Origin: Methanomassiliicoccaceae archaeon COG_1
Lineage (GTDB): Archaea; Thermoplasmatota; Thermoplasmata; Methanomassiliicoccales; Methanomethylophilaceae
Reading direction: 5' to 3'
DNA: 64,000 bases
Assembly: GCA_028561875.1 (NCBI GenBank)
Contig: JAQQTI010000004.1
Coordinates: forward strand, 87,444 to 151,443
The translations under genes were made by a program, and so were the position numbers. Below the pieces are notes generated by a model. The model was given only the letters and a program-made list of their open reading frames with translations, did no database searches and was not told the origin of the DNA. Shown here in pieces: positions 1-10,867 of this stretch (its first letter is position 1; every line of letters starts with the position of its first letter).

Positions 1-702
1 GAAAGGACCGATGATGGTAGTTTTGTACCAAAAAGACATGATCCATCAAAGTCTGCATGGCGTGATTTCTCTGCGATAATTGCGGGAAGCGAGGAAAACA
101 GACTTCCTGGCACCATATGTTGGTCCAAAACCCTTGAGAATGAGGGAATATTCCCATACGATGTGGCCAATTTTTGCATCGTAGGCGTTAAGTACGCCGA
201 AAAAGGTTCCTGTGCCGAAGATACGATTTCGGATAGCATATCTCTGAACTCCAAGCTATTGTCTGAGCTAGGGAATGGATGGAACGCGAGAATTTCCGAG
301 CTGTTGACTTTGACAGAGAAAAGTGTTAGGGCCCTGGCCTCTTTCGCCAAGGACCTTTGCGAACTGAACGGTTATAATCGCAATAAAGACAAAAAAATTA
401 TGGACGAGGTCGAATCAAAGGTGTCGTTGCAGGCGTTTTTTAATCTTGACGACCCGTTCCGCCACTGGCTTTCATCCATAGATCCAGAGGGCTCTGATTC
501 TGATAGCAAAAGCGCCGACTGGAAGAACACGGTTTATTTCGCGGTAGTCGAAAACCTGGGGCATGAAATGTTAGAAGACGCCGGAATCAAGGCATTCGTG
601 GGCAGGGCCGATTCTAAAGTGGCTATGAAAAACAATGTGTTCTCCAAGTTCTCCAAGTTCCGTAACACCGTGATAAAGATATTGAAAGAAGGCAAGTCAT
701 GA
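1..702 (+). CDS. casA: Cas8e (Cse1/CasA), C-terminal part
   Basis: Large subunit of the type I-E Cascade complex, which recognises the PAM and recruits Cas3. The reading frame is open from base 1, so the N-terminus lies outside the window; 233 codons remain. The segment HDPSKSAW near codon 13 is typical of Cse1, and the rest is the helical C-terminal domain. The TGA at 700-702 overlaps the ATG of the next gene (ATGA), as in other I-E operons. Base composition is clearly more AT-rich than the housekeeping genes downstream. Family assignment rests on the motif plus position before cse2 and cas7. Confidence 0.88.
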   Translation, partial: ERTDDGSFVPKRHDPSKSAWRDFSAIIAGSEENRLPGTICWSKTLENEGIFPYDVANFCIVGVKYAEKGSCAEDTISDSISLNSKLLSELGNGWNARISELLTLTEKSVRALASFAKDLCELNGYNRNKDKKIMDEVESKVSLQAFFNLDDPFRHWLSSIDPEGSDSDSKSADWKNTVYFAVVENLGHEMLEDAGIKAFVGRADSKVAMKNNVFSKFSKFRNTVIKILKEGKS

Positions 703-1286
703 TCAAAAAAACAGAAATCTGCAATTTTGTGGGTCTGAAGATTCACGAACTTCAGAGCAGGTCGCCATGGTCGGTGGCCGCACTGGCAAGGCTTCGTAGA
801 GGCGTCGGGAAGAACATCGAAGACGTGCCTGATTCGTGGGAGATCGTCCTCGGGAACATTCCTGATAATCTTCTACCCAGAGGGTCTGATCCAGGAAGGG
901 AACTCAAAGCAACCTACGTCGCATTGTGCCTGTTTGCCATGCATCAGCAGGGCGAGGAAAAATCAGTCCATGATTCGGGCAAGTCCTTTGCTATGGCAGC
1001 TCGTGCGATTATCGATTCGAATAACGAGAATGCTGTCAAGAGGCGTTTCGACTCCGTGATTACATCTGAAGACCTGTCGGAGTTGAGTAATCATGCGCGG
1101 GGCCTGATTCAAATAATGAAGGCTAGTGGCAGGTTTATCTCATTTGATTATATGCGGTTCGCAGCCGATTTATATGACTATCAGTTCGACTCAGGAAAGA
1201 GCCGCGTCCGTATTAGGTGGGGGATGGACTTCTACAAGGCCACAGAGAAAAACAATTTGAGAAGCGAAGAAGAGAAATACGACTGA
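699..1286 (+). CDS. casB: Cse2 (CasB) small subunit of Cascade
   Basis: 195-aa small subunit of type I-E Cascade, which lines the crRNA-target duplex. The N-terminal PWSVAALARLRRG is the characteristic basic Cse2 motif. Its position between cas8e and cas7e, with a 4-base overlap with cas8e, supports the call. It ends at TGA. Every codon was read and none is CGA; arginines are AGG, AGA, CGT, CGC and CGG. Confidence 0.88.
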   Translation: MIKKTEICNFVGLKIHELQSRSPWSVAALARLRRGVGKNIEDVPDSWEIVLGNIPDNLLPRGSDPGRELKATYVALCLFAMHQQGEEKSVHDSGKSFAMAARAIIDSNNENAVKRRFDSVITSEDLSELSNHARGLIQIMKASGRFISFDYMRFAADLYDYQFDSGKSRVRIRWGMDFYKATEKNNLRSEEEKYD

Positions 1287-1302
1287 GAATGGAGAAATTG
1301 GT

Positions 1303-3096
<1,794 letters not shown>

Positions 3097-3100
<4 letters not shown>

Positions 3101-3744
3101 TACATCTTTCACGCGTGGAGATTAATCTGCGGCGTTTTGAGACCATGAAGGCCCTGTCCTCGCCTGAGATAATGCACGCAGCTGTCATGTCCTCTTTCCC
3201 CGCAATGTCGGAGGACAATCGTCCGCTGTGGAGAATCGATGGGGTCGGTGAATGCGTATACATTATTGTGCAGAGTCGGACGAAACCAGATTTCACACAT
3301 ATTGTAGAGCAGTTCGGCTGGCCTGCATCCAATCAGAAGTGGGACAGTTTGGATTATGGGCCATTTCTCTCGAGAATCGAAGAGGGGAAGGTATATAGGT
3401 TCCGTCTGAGGGCAAACCCGACCAAATCGGTTTGGAATGGCGTCAAGGGATCGAGGGGGAAGGTCTGCGATCATATCACGGCCGAGCAGCAGTTGCAATG
3501 GCTGAGGACCAAAGCCGGACGCTGCGGGTTCTCGATATCGGAAAGGGACACTACAGGTGCCAGTATAGTCAAGAGAGAGGTTCTCAGGTTTAAGAGCAAG
3601 GGAAACAGTGTTACGATATCCGTTGTAACCTTCGAAGGCTTTTTGAAGGTAACCGATAGAGAGGCATTTCTAAAGAGTATAGAATGCGGGATTGGCCGTG
3701 CGAAGGCATACGGTTGCGGTATGCTGTCAGTATCTAAGTTGTGA
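3097..3744 (+). CDS. cas6: Cas6e (CasE) crRNA endoribonuclease
   Basis: 215-aa RAMP-fold endonuclease that cuts the CRISPR repeat hairpin and stays bound to the crRNA 3' end. The N-terminal IHLSRVEINLRR, the central YRFRLRANPTKS and the glycine-rich C-terminal GIGRAKAYGCGMLSV are hallmarks of Cas6e. It starts inside the last codons of cas5e (ATGA overlap) and ends 4 bp before cas1. Length is typical. Confidence 0.92.
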
Positions 3745-3748
3745 TACG

Positions 3749-4687
3749 ATGAACGGTGCGGGGAAATCATCACTCCAAGAGCTTCCTAGAATCAGAGATA
3801 GACTTTCCTTTCTTTATGTGGAGCACTGTGTAATAAACCGCAGTGACAGTGCAATCTCGGTCACGGATGTGAAAGGGGTTACAAACATTCCTGTGGCAAT
3901 AATTGGCGTTCTACTAATCGGGCCCGGTTCGAATGTGACGCATAGGGCGATGGAGCTCCTCGGGGATTCTGGGGCATGCGTCATGTGGGTTGGAGAGAAG
4001 GGGATCCGCTGCTATTCATGTGGAAGACCCCTCACCCATTCCTCTCGTCTTCTGGAGATACAGGCACGTAAAGTCTCCAACATCCATTCTCGCCTGGCTG
4101 TCGCCAGGAGGATGTATGAGATGAGGTTCCCCGGGGAGGATTTCTCCAGAATGACTATGCAGCAGCTCCGTGGGCGTGAAGGGTCCCGTGTGCGTTCCGC
4201 TTATAAGAAAGCCTCAAAGGAGACAGGCATATGGTGGAGCGGAAGGAATTACGATCCAAACGATTTTGATTCCGGTGATGTGGTGAATCAGGCGCTTTCG
4301 GCAGCGAACGTTTGTCTATATGGTATTGCTCACTCAGTCATCGTGGCCCTGGGTTGTTCTCCTGGTCTGGGTTTCATTCACACGGGACACGACAGATCGT
4401 TCGTTTACGATTTGGCGGACATCTACAAGGCAGACCTATCAATCCCTCTGGCTTTCAGGATTGCTAAGGAAGGTCACGAGAGTATCGGATCGGCGGTCCG
4501 CCGTGCGTTCCGCGATGAGGTCGCAAATAGTAGTCTTATGGTGAAGATGGCCCATGACATTATAGAGTTACTAACCGAGGGAAAGTATGATGAGGCGGAC
4601 CCTGCTTCTAACGACATCTTCTTATGGGACAACAAAGAGGGAAATGTTTCTGCGGGGGTGTCATATCGCGAAGGTGAGACTTTTTGA
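3749..4687 (+). CDS. cas1: Cas1 integrase, type I-E
   Basis: 312-aa metal-dependent integrase that inserts spacers with Cas2. The ATG at 3749 follows the cas6e stop by 4 bp; upstream codons in this frame belong to cas6e sequence. The region FIHTGHDRSFVYDLADIYK carries the conserved histidine and aspartates of the active site, and GPGSNVTHRAMELL is the usual I-E N-terminal motif. It ends in TGA overlapping the TTG start of cas2. All codons were read and none is CGA. Confidence 0.94.
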   Translation: MNGAGKSSLQELPRIRDRLSFLYVEHCVINRSDSAISVTDVKGVTNIPVAIIGVLLIGPGSNVTHRAMELLGDSGACVMWVGEKGIRCYSCGRPLTHSSRLLEIQARKVSNIHSRLAVARRMYEMRFPGEDFSRMTMQQLRGREGSRVRSAYKKASKETGIWWSGRNYDPNDFDSGDVVNQALSAANVCLYGIAHSVIVALGCSPGLGFIHTGHDRSFVYDLADIYKADLSIPLAFRIAKEGHESIGSAVRRAFRDEVANSSLMVKMAHDIIELLTEGKYDEADPASNDIFLWDNKEGNVSAGVSYREGETF

Positions 4688-5478
4688 TAGTGGTGTCACT
4701 TTCATCCATTCCTTCGTCTCTGAGGGGGAGTCTGACAAGATGGCTCTTCGAGATAGATACAGGAGTCTTTGTAGGGCGCATCTCTGCTCGTGTACGCGAT
4801 GAGTTATGGAATCGCATAGAACGCGAGTGCGGAGACGGACAGGCGATAATGGTGTTCGGAGTTGATTCCGAACAAAGGTTCGATTTTCGTACTCACAACT
4901 GTAGTTGGGAATCCGTCGATTTGGATGGCATCAAAATAATGAGACGTCCTTTTCCAAATAATACGGTGTTTTCGGAATCCAAAACAGGATTCAGTAAGGC
5001 TAGCAATTATCGGAAGGCCAGACAGTTCATCGGTGCGAAAACAAAAGACAGTGCCACATTTGCATTTGCGTCTGTGCTAGGGAATGAAAACAGTACCATA
5101 ATAGTGAGCTATGAGATATACAACAATGAGGGTCTCGTGGTAACAGGTTTCGACAGTAGTCAATGCATAACGTTCACCGATAAAAAGGAATTTTTGATAA
5201 AAATGGTTACAAGGATTGAAGGACAGCGCGTTATCATGGAGAACTCGGATGCAATTAAGAGACTATTTTCGGAACTCGCGTCTAAAGGAGTTGACATGTC
5301 CAAATTGAGTCTTTCAAGCCTCAAATCCATGGCAAAGATGAAACTGCCTGAATTAAGAAAGCATGATGTCCACTCGCTCTGTGATTATTTCGGTATTGTT
5401 AATCAACACTCAAAATCCCTCTGTGAGATTATGTCGGAAGTTTATTTCAAGATGATAAAAATCGAAAAAAGATTTTGA
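4684..5478 (+). CDS. cas2: Cas2e fused to a degenerate DnaQ-like domain
   Basis: Residues 1 to about 95 are Cas2e (VVVSLSSIP-type N-terminus, LRGSLTRWLFEIDTGVFVG). A TTG start at 4684 overlaps the cas1 stop. The remaining 170 residues resemble the DEDDh exonuclease (DnaQ) domain known fused to Cas2 in some I-E systems; the late segment HSLCDYFGI matches the helix before the catalytic histidine region. I cannot see the D-x-E motif expected at the start of such a domain, nor the usual H-x4-D at the end, so the nuclease may be inactive. Last gene of the operon; no repeats follow it. Confidence 0.8.
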   Translation: MIVVSLSSIPSSLRGSLTRWLFEIDTGVFVGRISARVRDELWNRIERECGDGQAIMVFGVDSEQRFDFRTHNCSWESVDLDGIKIMRRPFPNNTVFSESKTGFSKASNYRKARQFIGAKTKDSATFAFASVLGNENSTIIVSYEIYNNEGLVVTGFDSSQCITFTDKKEFLIKMVTRIEGQRVIMENSDAIKRLFSELASKGVDMSKLSLSSLKSMAKMKLPELRKHDVHSLCDYFGIVNQHSKSLCEIMSEVYFKMIKIEKRF

Positions 5479-5639
5479 CTCCAACTCAATATTTTCGAGC
5501 ATACGAATCCTAATGCGGAACTACGAGGTGAATGTCTATAATTACCCGCAGGTTTGCGTACCGGAGCAAAGCCTGCAATCTGGCACTTGCGCCGCATATG
5601 CGAAATCGCTATAACGACGGGAGTCTATCGCCACCGTAC

Positions 5640-6818
5640 ATGTATCTATCTCGCGAAGAGCAGGCCATCCTCGACGGGGAGATGGGCGCCGGCGCGCAGA
5701 AAGCGATGGAGCTGGTCACCGCGCTCGGCAAGGTCTACGGGGCCGACGGCCTCGTGGACATCACCTCCGCGCACCTCTCGGGCGCGTCCTACAAGACCAT
5801 CGGGGAGGGCGGCCTCAGGTACCTCTCCGACATGGCGGAGGGGGGCGCGAAGGTCGCTGTCAGGGCCACCCTCAACCCCGTCGGCATGGACCGCGAACGG
5901 TGGAGGGAGATGCACATCCCCGAATCCTTCGCGGCGAAGCAGAACGAGATCGTCCGCCTCTACGGCAGGATGGGCGTCGATACCGCCTGCACGTGCACGC
6001 CGTACCTCGGCGCCAACGTCCCCGCCCTCGGCGACCACGTCGCGTGGGCGGAGTCTTCCGCGCTGTCCTTCGTGAACTCGTACATCGGGGCGCGCACCAA
6101 CCGCGAGGGCGGGCCGGGCGCGCTCGCCGCCGCGATCCTGGGGAAGACAGCCAACTACGGGCTGCACCTGGACGGGAACAGGCGGCCCACCTTCATCGTG
6201 GATGTCGAGGCGTCCGTGGAATCGGTGTTCGACCACTCCGTCCTCGGCGAGGCCGTGGGCATGGCGATGGGCGGCGGCGTGCCGTACTTCCGCGGGATAT
6301 CCCCGGCGGTGGATGATGCCAAGGCCCTCGGCGCGGCGATGGCCGCGGCCGGCGCTGTCGCCCTCTGGCACGCGGAGGGGTGCACCCCCGAGGCGGGGAG
6401 CGCCGACGTCTCCGGCCTCGAGAGGATCGGCATCGGCAGGGAGGAGATGAGGGCGGCTTACGAGAGGCTCAATACCGCCGACGACGTGCAGCTCATCGCC
6501 CTCGGCTGCCCGCACCTGTCCCCGAAGGAGATACACGACATCGCCATGCTTCTAAAGGGCAAGGAGAGGAGGAACAGGGACGTGGAGATATGGTTCTGCA
6601 CCTCGGCGAAGGCCCGCGCGGAGTGCGCCGACGACGTGAAGGTCCTGGAGAGGTTCGGCCCGGTGCTGGCCGACACCTGCATGGTGGTCGCGCCCATCGA
6701 GGGGGCGTTCCAGCGCACGGCCACGAACTCCGCGAAGGCGGGGAACTACCTGCCCACGCTGTGCTCCCAGAGGGTCATGTTCGACGACGTCTCCGCGCTC
6801 CTGAGGGTGATAGAGTGA
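5640..6818 (+). CDS. Phosphomevalonate dehydratase large subunit (aconitase X)
   Basis: Aconitase-X (DUF521) large subunit, 392 aa. In the archaeal mevalonate pathway this enzyme dehydrates 5-phosphomevalonate to trans-anhydromevalonate phosphate using a [4Fe-4S] cluster. The start at ATG 5640 gives MYLSREEQAILDGEMG, the normal family N-terminus; codons upstream in the frame include a CGA and are not conserved. Cysteines in CTCTPYLGANVP and near LCSQ at the C-terminus are candidate cluster ligands. TGA at 6816-6818 overlaps the ATG of the small-subunit gene, so the two are translationally coupled. Confidence 0.9.
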   Translation: MYLSREEQAILDGEMGAGAQKAMELVTALGKVYGADGLVDITSAHLSGASYKTIGEGGLRYLSDMAEGGAKVAVRATLNPVGMDRERWREMHIPESFAAKQNEIVRLYGRMGVDTACTCTPYLGANVPALGDHVAWAESSALSFVNSYIGARTNREGGPGALAAAILGKTANYGLHLDGNRRPTFIVDVEASVESVFDHSVLGEAVGMAMGGGVPYFRGISPAVDDAKALGAAMAAAGAVALWHAEGCTPEAGSADVSGLERIGIGREEMRAAYERLNTADDVQLIALGCPHLSPKEIHDIAMLLKGKERRNRDVEIWFCTSAKARAECADDVKVLERFGPVLADTCMVVAPIEGAFQRTATNSAKAGNYLPTLCSQRVMFDDVSALLRVIE

Positions 6819-7591
6819 TGATGAAGGGGCGCGCCATATCCGGCGGGAGGGCCGAGGGGGTCGCGATAACCTATCCCGAGGCGTTCAGCTTCCTCGGGGG
6901 CGTCGACGGCAGGACCGGGGAGCTCATATCCAGGGACGGGAACATCGGCGGCAGGGTCTTCCTCTTCCCGAAGGGGAAGGGCTCGACCGTCGGGTCGTAC
7001 GTGGTGTACGACCTCAGGGTGAGCGGGCACGCGCCCGCCGCCATCGTAAACCGGACGGCGGAGACCATCGTCACCACCGGCGCGGTGATCTCCTCGGTGC
7101 CGATGGTCGACGGTATCGACGTATCGATCGTCAGGGACGGCGACGTCCTCGCCGTGGACGGCGACGCCGGCACGGTGGAGATCAAAGGCGTCGAGGAGCG
7201 CCACGTCGCGACGGCGATGGTCGCCGTCGACGGGAAGGTGCTCCTACTCCGCAGGCCGGAAGGCGCCCGCTCGTTCCCGGGCGGATGGTCCCTCGTGTCG
7301 GGGGGCGTCGAGGGGGACGAGACCCCCCTGGAGGCCGCCCGCCGCGAGGTGAGGGAGGAGACCGGCATAGCGGTCGGCATGCCCGACGGCAGCCTGCCGG
7401 AGTTCCGCATCCGCGAGGGGGGGACGGTGTGGGTAGTGCACCCGGTGCTGTTCCGCCTCGAGGAGGCAGAGGTCGCGCTCAACGGCGAGAACGCCGCCTA
7501 CGAGTGGCTGCCCGCCGCCGAGGCCGCGGCCCGCGAGGGGCTGGTCGACGGCGTCGGTGACGTGATAGAGGGGTTCGCGAAGCTCCTGCGA
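6818..7591 (+). CDS. Phosphomevalonate dehydratase small subunit fused to a Nudix hydrolase
   Basis: 257 aa. Residues 1 to about 130 are the DUF126 swivelling small subunit of aconitase X (MMKGRAISGGRAEGVAI, then AAIVNRTAETIV). Residues 130-257 form a Nudix domain with a complete Nudix box beginning GGVEGDETPLEAARREV and ending EETGI. The usual small subunit stops after the first domain, so this is a genuine in-frame fusion; codon use is uniform throughout. The first in-frame CGA (7589-7591) follows EGFAKLL; a TAG comes four codons later. The Nudix half could act on an isoprenoid diphosphate or be a housecleaning enzyme; its substrate is unknown. Confidence 0.85.
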
Positions 7592-7659
7592 GGCCCCCGG
7601 TAGCGCCATCCTACCCGTGGATTCGAACGGTGAGCGCGGTCTCCCGCCCGGTTCCGCAT

Positions 7660-10617
7660 TCAGATCCTCGCCGACGTGACACCGATGGTGACGCTCCTGC
7701 CGGTGACGTCCCACTCCCTGACCTCGTCGCCGGCGGGGTTGTCGGAGGAGTAGCTGATCTGCCTCGCGCGCACCTCGGCGCGGATGTGCCCCTCCCACGT
7801 CCTGAAGAGCTCTACGAGGCGGTCCTCGGCCATGACGTCGACGTTGATGTAGTCCTCGACGTCCAGTTTCATGTCCTTCCTCATCTGCTGTATCCTGCGG
7901 ATGAGCTCCCTCGCGTAGCCCTCGGCCTCGATCTCCGGCGTGATCTCGAAGTCGATGAAGAGGTCTCCCTCGGCGAACGGCACGGGGTCGATGCCCTCCC
8001 CGCCGAGGTCGGCGTGGGCCGGGAGGTAGGACACGGCCTTGATGTTCCCCTGCTGCGCGAGGATGCCCTCGAACGCCCTGACGGCGTCGTTGGCGGCATC
8101 GCTCCTGCCGCGGACGTGGACCGCCTTGAGCGGCCACCTGAGCTTGCTCTTCATCCTCGCCCTCTCGGCGGCGACGACCTCGATGATGTTCTGGACGAGC
8201 GCCATGCTGTGCTCGGCGCCCTCGTCGGCGAGTGACATGTCCGGCGCCGGCCAGTCCTCCATGTGGACGGAGGGCTCGGCGCCCCCCATCGCCCTGTAGA
8301 CCTCCTCGGCGATGTGCGGGCAGATCGGGGCGAGGCAGAGCGCCGCCCCGGTTATCGAGCGGTGCAGCATGAAGTAGGATGCCGTCTTGTCGGCGGACGC
8401 CCCCTCGTCCCAGCTCCGGTCCCTCACGAGGTGCAGGTACCACCGGGAGAGGTCCTCCACGATGTACTCGGCGAGCGCCCTCGCGGCCCTGTGCAGCTCG
8501 CGGGACTCCATGGATTCCGTGACGGCCCTCTTCATCCTCTCGGTGCGGGAGAGCATCCAGAGGTCCTCCCCGCGCAGGTGCGGGCGCACCTCCGCGAGGG
8601 TGTGCTCCCGCGGCTCGTATCCGTCCATGGACATGTACATCGCGGCGAAGTTGACCACGTTCCAGAAGGTGTTGAGCATCTTCCACGCGTCCTTCGGCCC
8701 GGAGGCCTGGTAGGCGGTGTCGTCCCAGGGGGCGTTGGCGGACACCATGTAGTAACGCAGGGCGTCGGCCCCGTACTGGGATATGACCTCGAGCGGTTCC
8801 ACGACGTTGCCGAGGGACTTGCTCATCTTCCTCCCCTTGGAGTCGAGCATCCACCCGTGCATCATGACCTCGTCGTAGGGGGCGCGCCCGAAGGACACGA
8901 CGCCCGCGGCGAGCTGCGTGTAGAACCATCCGCGGGTCTGGTCGTGGGCCTCGACGATGAACCTCCCTGGCCACCACCTCTCGAACTCCTCCTTCCGGCG
9001 GGGGTAGTTGAACGAGGCCCAGGCGGCGACGCCGGAGTCGAACCAGACGTCCATGACGTCGGGGACCCTGCGCATCGCCCCGCCGCACCTGGGGCACCTG
9101 AACGTGACCTCGTCGATCCACGGGCGGTGGGTGTCCATGCCCTCGGTGTAGCCCTCGCCCTCCCTCAGCTCGGCGTACTGTCCGACGACCCTCCTCTCGC
9201 CGCACCCGCACTCCCAGATCGGGAGGGGGATGCCCCAGTACCTCTGCCTGGAGATGCACCAGTCACGGGCGTTGTCGACCCAGTTCTTCTCCCTGGACTC
9301 GCCCGCCCAGTCCGGCACCCACTTGGCGCGGTCGACCTCGGCGGTCATCGCCTCCTTGACCCTGGGGACGTCGATGAACCACTGCCTCGTGTTGCGGTAG
9401 ATGATGGGGTTCTTGCACCTCCAGCAGTGGCCGTAGCGGTGCTTGGTCCTCGACGCGGCGTAGAGGAGCCCCCCCTCCCTCAGGTGGGCGATGATGTCCT
9501 CGTTGCACGTGCGCACCTTCTTCCCGGCCATCATCGGGAAGTCCTGCGTGAACCTGCCCGCCTCGTCGACGGGGCAGAACGGGACGAGGCCGCACCTCTT
9601 CCCGGTCTCGAAGTCGTCGGGGCCGAAGCCGGGAGCGGTATGGACCAGCCCGGTGTTGTCCCTCTCGACGTAGGCGGCGCCGACGACGGTGAACGTGCTC
9701 CCGGTCCTCCGCAGCCCGCTCCCTATCTCGAACGGGGGCCTGTACCTCAGGCCGACGAGCTCCCTCCCCCTCATCTCCTCGAGGATCTCGAATTCCGAGT
9801 AGCCTCCCTCCCGCATCACGTGCTCGGCCTGCGACCTCATGACGACGACGGTCTCGGAGCCGGCGTCCCCGGACATCCTCGCCTTGACGTACGCCTCGTC
9901 GGGGTGCACGGCGACCGCCATGTTCGACGGGAGGGTCCACGGGGTCGTGGTCCATATGAGCAGCGAGACGGACGGGTCGTCTGCCAGGGGGAACCTGACC
10001 ATGACGGACGGGTCGGTCTCGTCGGAGTAGTCGATCTCCGCCTCGGCGAGGGCGGTCTCGCAGCGGGGGCACCACGTGACGACCCTGCTCGAGTCCTTGA
10101 GCAGCCCCCCCTCGTACGCCCGCCTCGCCGTCCACCAGGCCGACTCCATGTAGTCCGGGTCGAGCGTCTGGTAGGGGTGGTCCCAGTCCATCCACACGCC
10201 GAGCTGCTTGAACTGCTCGGTCATGCTGGCGTGGAGGCCGTAGGCGAACTCCTGGCAGGCCCTCACGAAAGTGTCGATGCCTATCTCTTCCTCGATCTGC
10301 TTCTTCGAGTGCACGCCGATCTTCTTCTCGACCTTGACCTCGATGGGGAGCCCGTGCATGTCGAATCCGGGCTGGTCGCGGACGTTGTACCCCCTCATCC
10401 TCCAGTAGCGGATGAGGATGTCCTTCACCGTCTTGTTCATCGCCGTGCCGAGGTGGATCGACCCGGTGGTGTACGGCGGCCCGTCCAGGAAGTAGAACCT
10501 CTCGCCCGCGGAGCGGCGCTCCTTGGCCTTCTCGTACGCGTGCTCCTCGGCCCATCTCCTCTGGACCTCCGCCTCCAGTTCCGCGGGGGCGTACCTCTGG
10601 GGGATCTGCTTTATCAT
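7660..10617 (-). CDS. ileS: Isoleucyl-tRNA synthetase
   Basis: 985-aa class Ia synthetase charging tRNA-Ile. The HIGH-type motif is in GPPYTTGSIHLGTAMN and the KMSKS loop in KGRKMSKSLGNVVEP; a CP1 editing domain lies between them, and cysteine pairs such as CPRCGGAM suggest bound zinc. Length is normal. It ends in TGA. I read all 985 codons: arginine is spelled AGG, CGC, CGG, CGT or AGA, never CGA. A TATA box lies about 60 bp upstream of the ATG. Confidence 0.97.
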   Translation of the reverse strand: MIKQIPQRYAPAELEAEVQRRWAEEHAYEKAKERRSAGERFYFLDGPPYTTGSIHLGTAMNKTVKDILIRYWRMRGYNVRDQPGFDMHGLPIEVKVEKKIGVHSKKQIEEEIGIDTFVRACQEFAYGLHASMTEQFKQLGVWMDWDHPYQTLDPDYMESAWWTARRAYEGGLLKDSSRVVTWCPRCETALAEAEIDYSDETDPSVMVRFPLADDPSVSLLIWTTTPWTLPSNMAVAVHPDEAYVKARMSGDAGSETVVVMRSQAEHVMREGGYSEFEILEEMRGRELVGLRYRPPFEIGSGLRRTGSTFTVVGAAYVERDNTGLVHTAPGFGPDDFETGKRCGLVPFCPVDEAGRFTQDFPMMAGKKVRTCNEDIIAHLREGGLLYAASRTKHRYGHCWRCKNPIIYRNTRQWFIDVPRVKEAMTAEVDRAKWVPDWAGESREKNWVDNARDWCISRQRYWGIPLPIWECGCGERRVVGQYAELREGEGYTEGMDTHRPWIDEVTFRCPRCGGAMRRVPDVMDVWFDSGVAAWASFNYPRRKEEFERWWPGRFIVEAHDQTRGWFYTQLAAGVVSFGRAPYDEVMMHGWMLDSKGRKMSKSLGNVVEPLEVISQYGADALRYYMVSANAPWDDTAYQASGPKDAWKMLNTFWNVVNFAAMYMSMDGYEPREHTLAEVRPHLRGEDLWMLSRTERMKRAVTESMESRELHRAARALAEYIVEDLSRWYLHLVRDRSWDEGASADKTASYFMLHRSITGAALCLAPICPHIAEEVYRAMGGAEPSVHMEDWPAPDMSLADEGAEHSMALVQNIIEVVAAERARMKSKLRWPLKAVHVRGRSDAANDAVRAFEGILAQQGNIKAVSYLPAHADLGGEGIDPVPFAEGDLFIDFEITPEIEAEGYARELIRRIQQMRKDMKLDVEDYINVDVMAEDRLVELFRTWEGHIRAEVRARQISYSSDNPAGDEVREWDVTGRSVTIGVTSARI

Positions 10618-10677
10618 CGCTCGTCCTTCTGGGCGGGTGTCATCTTGCCCTCCCTCGGCCGGAGGATTCCCTCCTCC

Positions 10678-10688
10678 CCTATATAGTT
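10678..10688 (-). promoter_or_regulatory. TATA box of ileS
   Basis: On the minus strand the sequence TAACTATATAG is a good archaeal TATA element about 60 bp upstream of the ileS ATG, giving a leader of roughly 35 nt. The rest of the 250-bp gap up to 10867 contains no convincing gene. Confidence 0.6.
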
Positions 10689-10867
10689 AGCCAGAGTCTG
10701 GGTCCGCATGGCGTCTAACCCTTGCGGGAGGGCGGCGCGCCGTTTCGCGACCCCCCGCACATCGAAAACGGGCGGCCCCTGTATGCAAAATCCCCCCATC
10801 GGCCGGGACACCGTTCGAACAGGGCCCCCCGAAGGGCATGGGAAGGTCACGTCTGGCACAGCATAAT

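Noticed and set aside
5532..5639. N-terminal extension of phosphomevalonate dehydratase from 5532
   Set aside because: The extra 36 codons include an in-frame CGA and are not part of the family; ATG 5640 matches the usual N-terminus.
5646..6536. Long open frames on the opposite strand of GC-rich genes (for example 5646-6536, 8263-10686, 26677-27981)
   Set aside because: They lie antisense to well-supported genes, have low-complexity composition and match no family; such frames are expected in GC-rich DNA.
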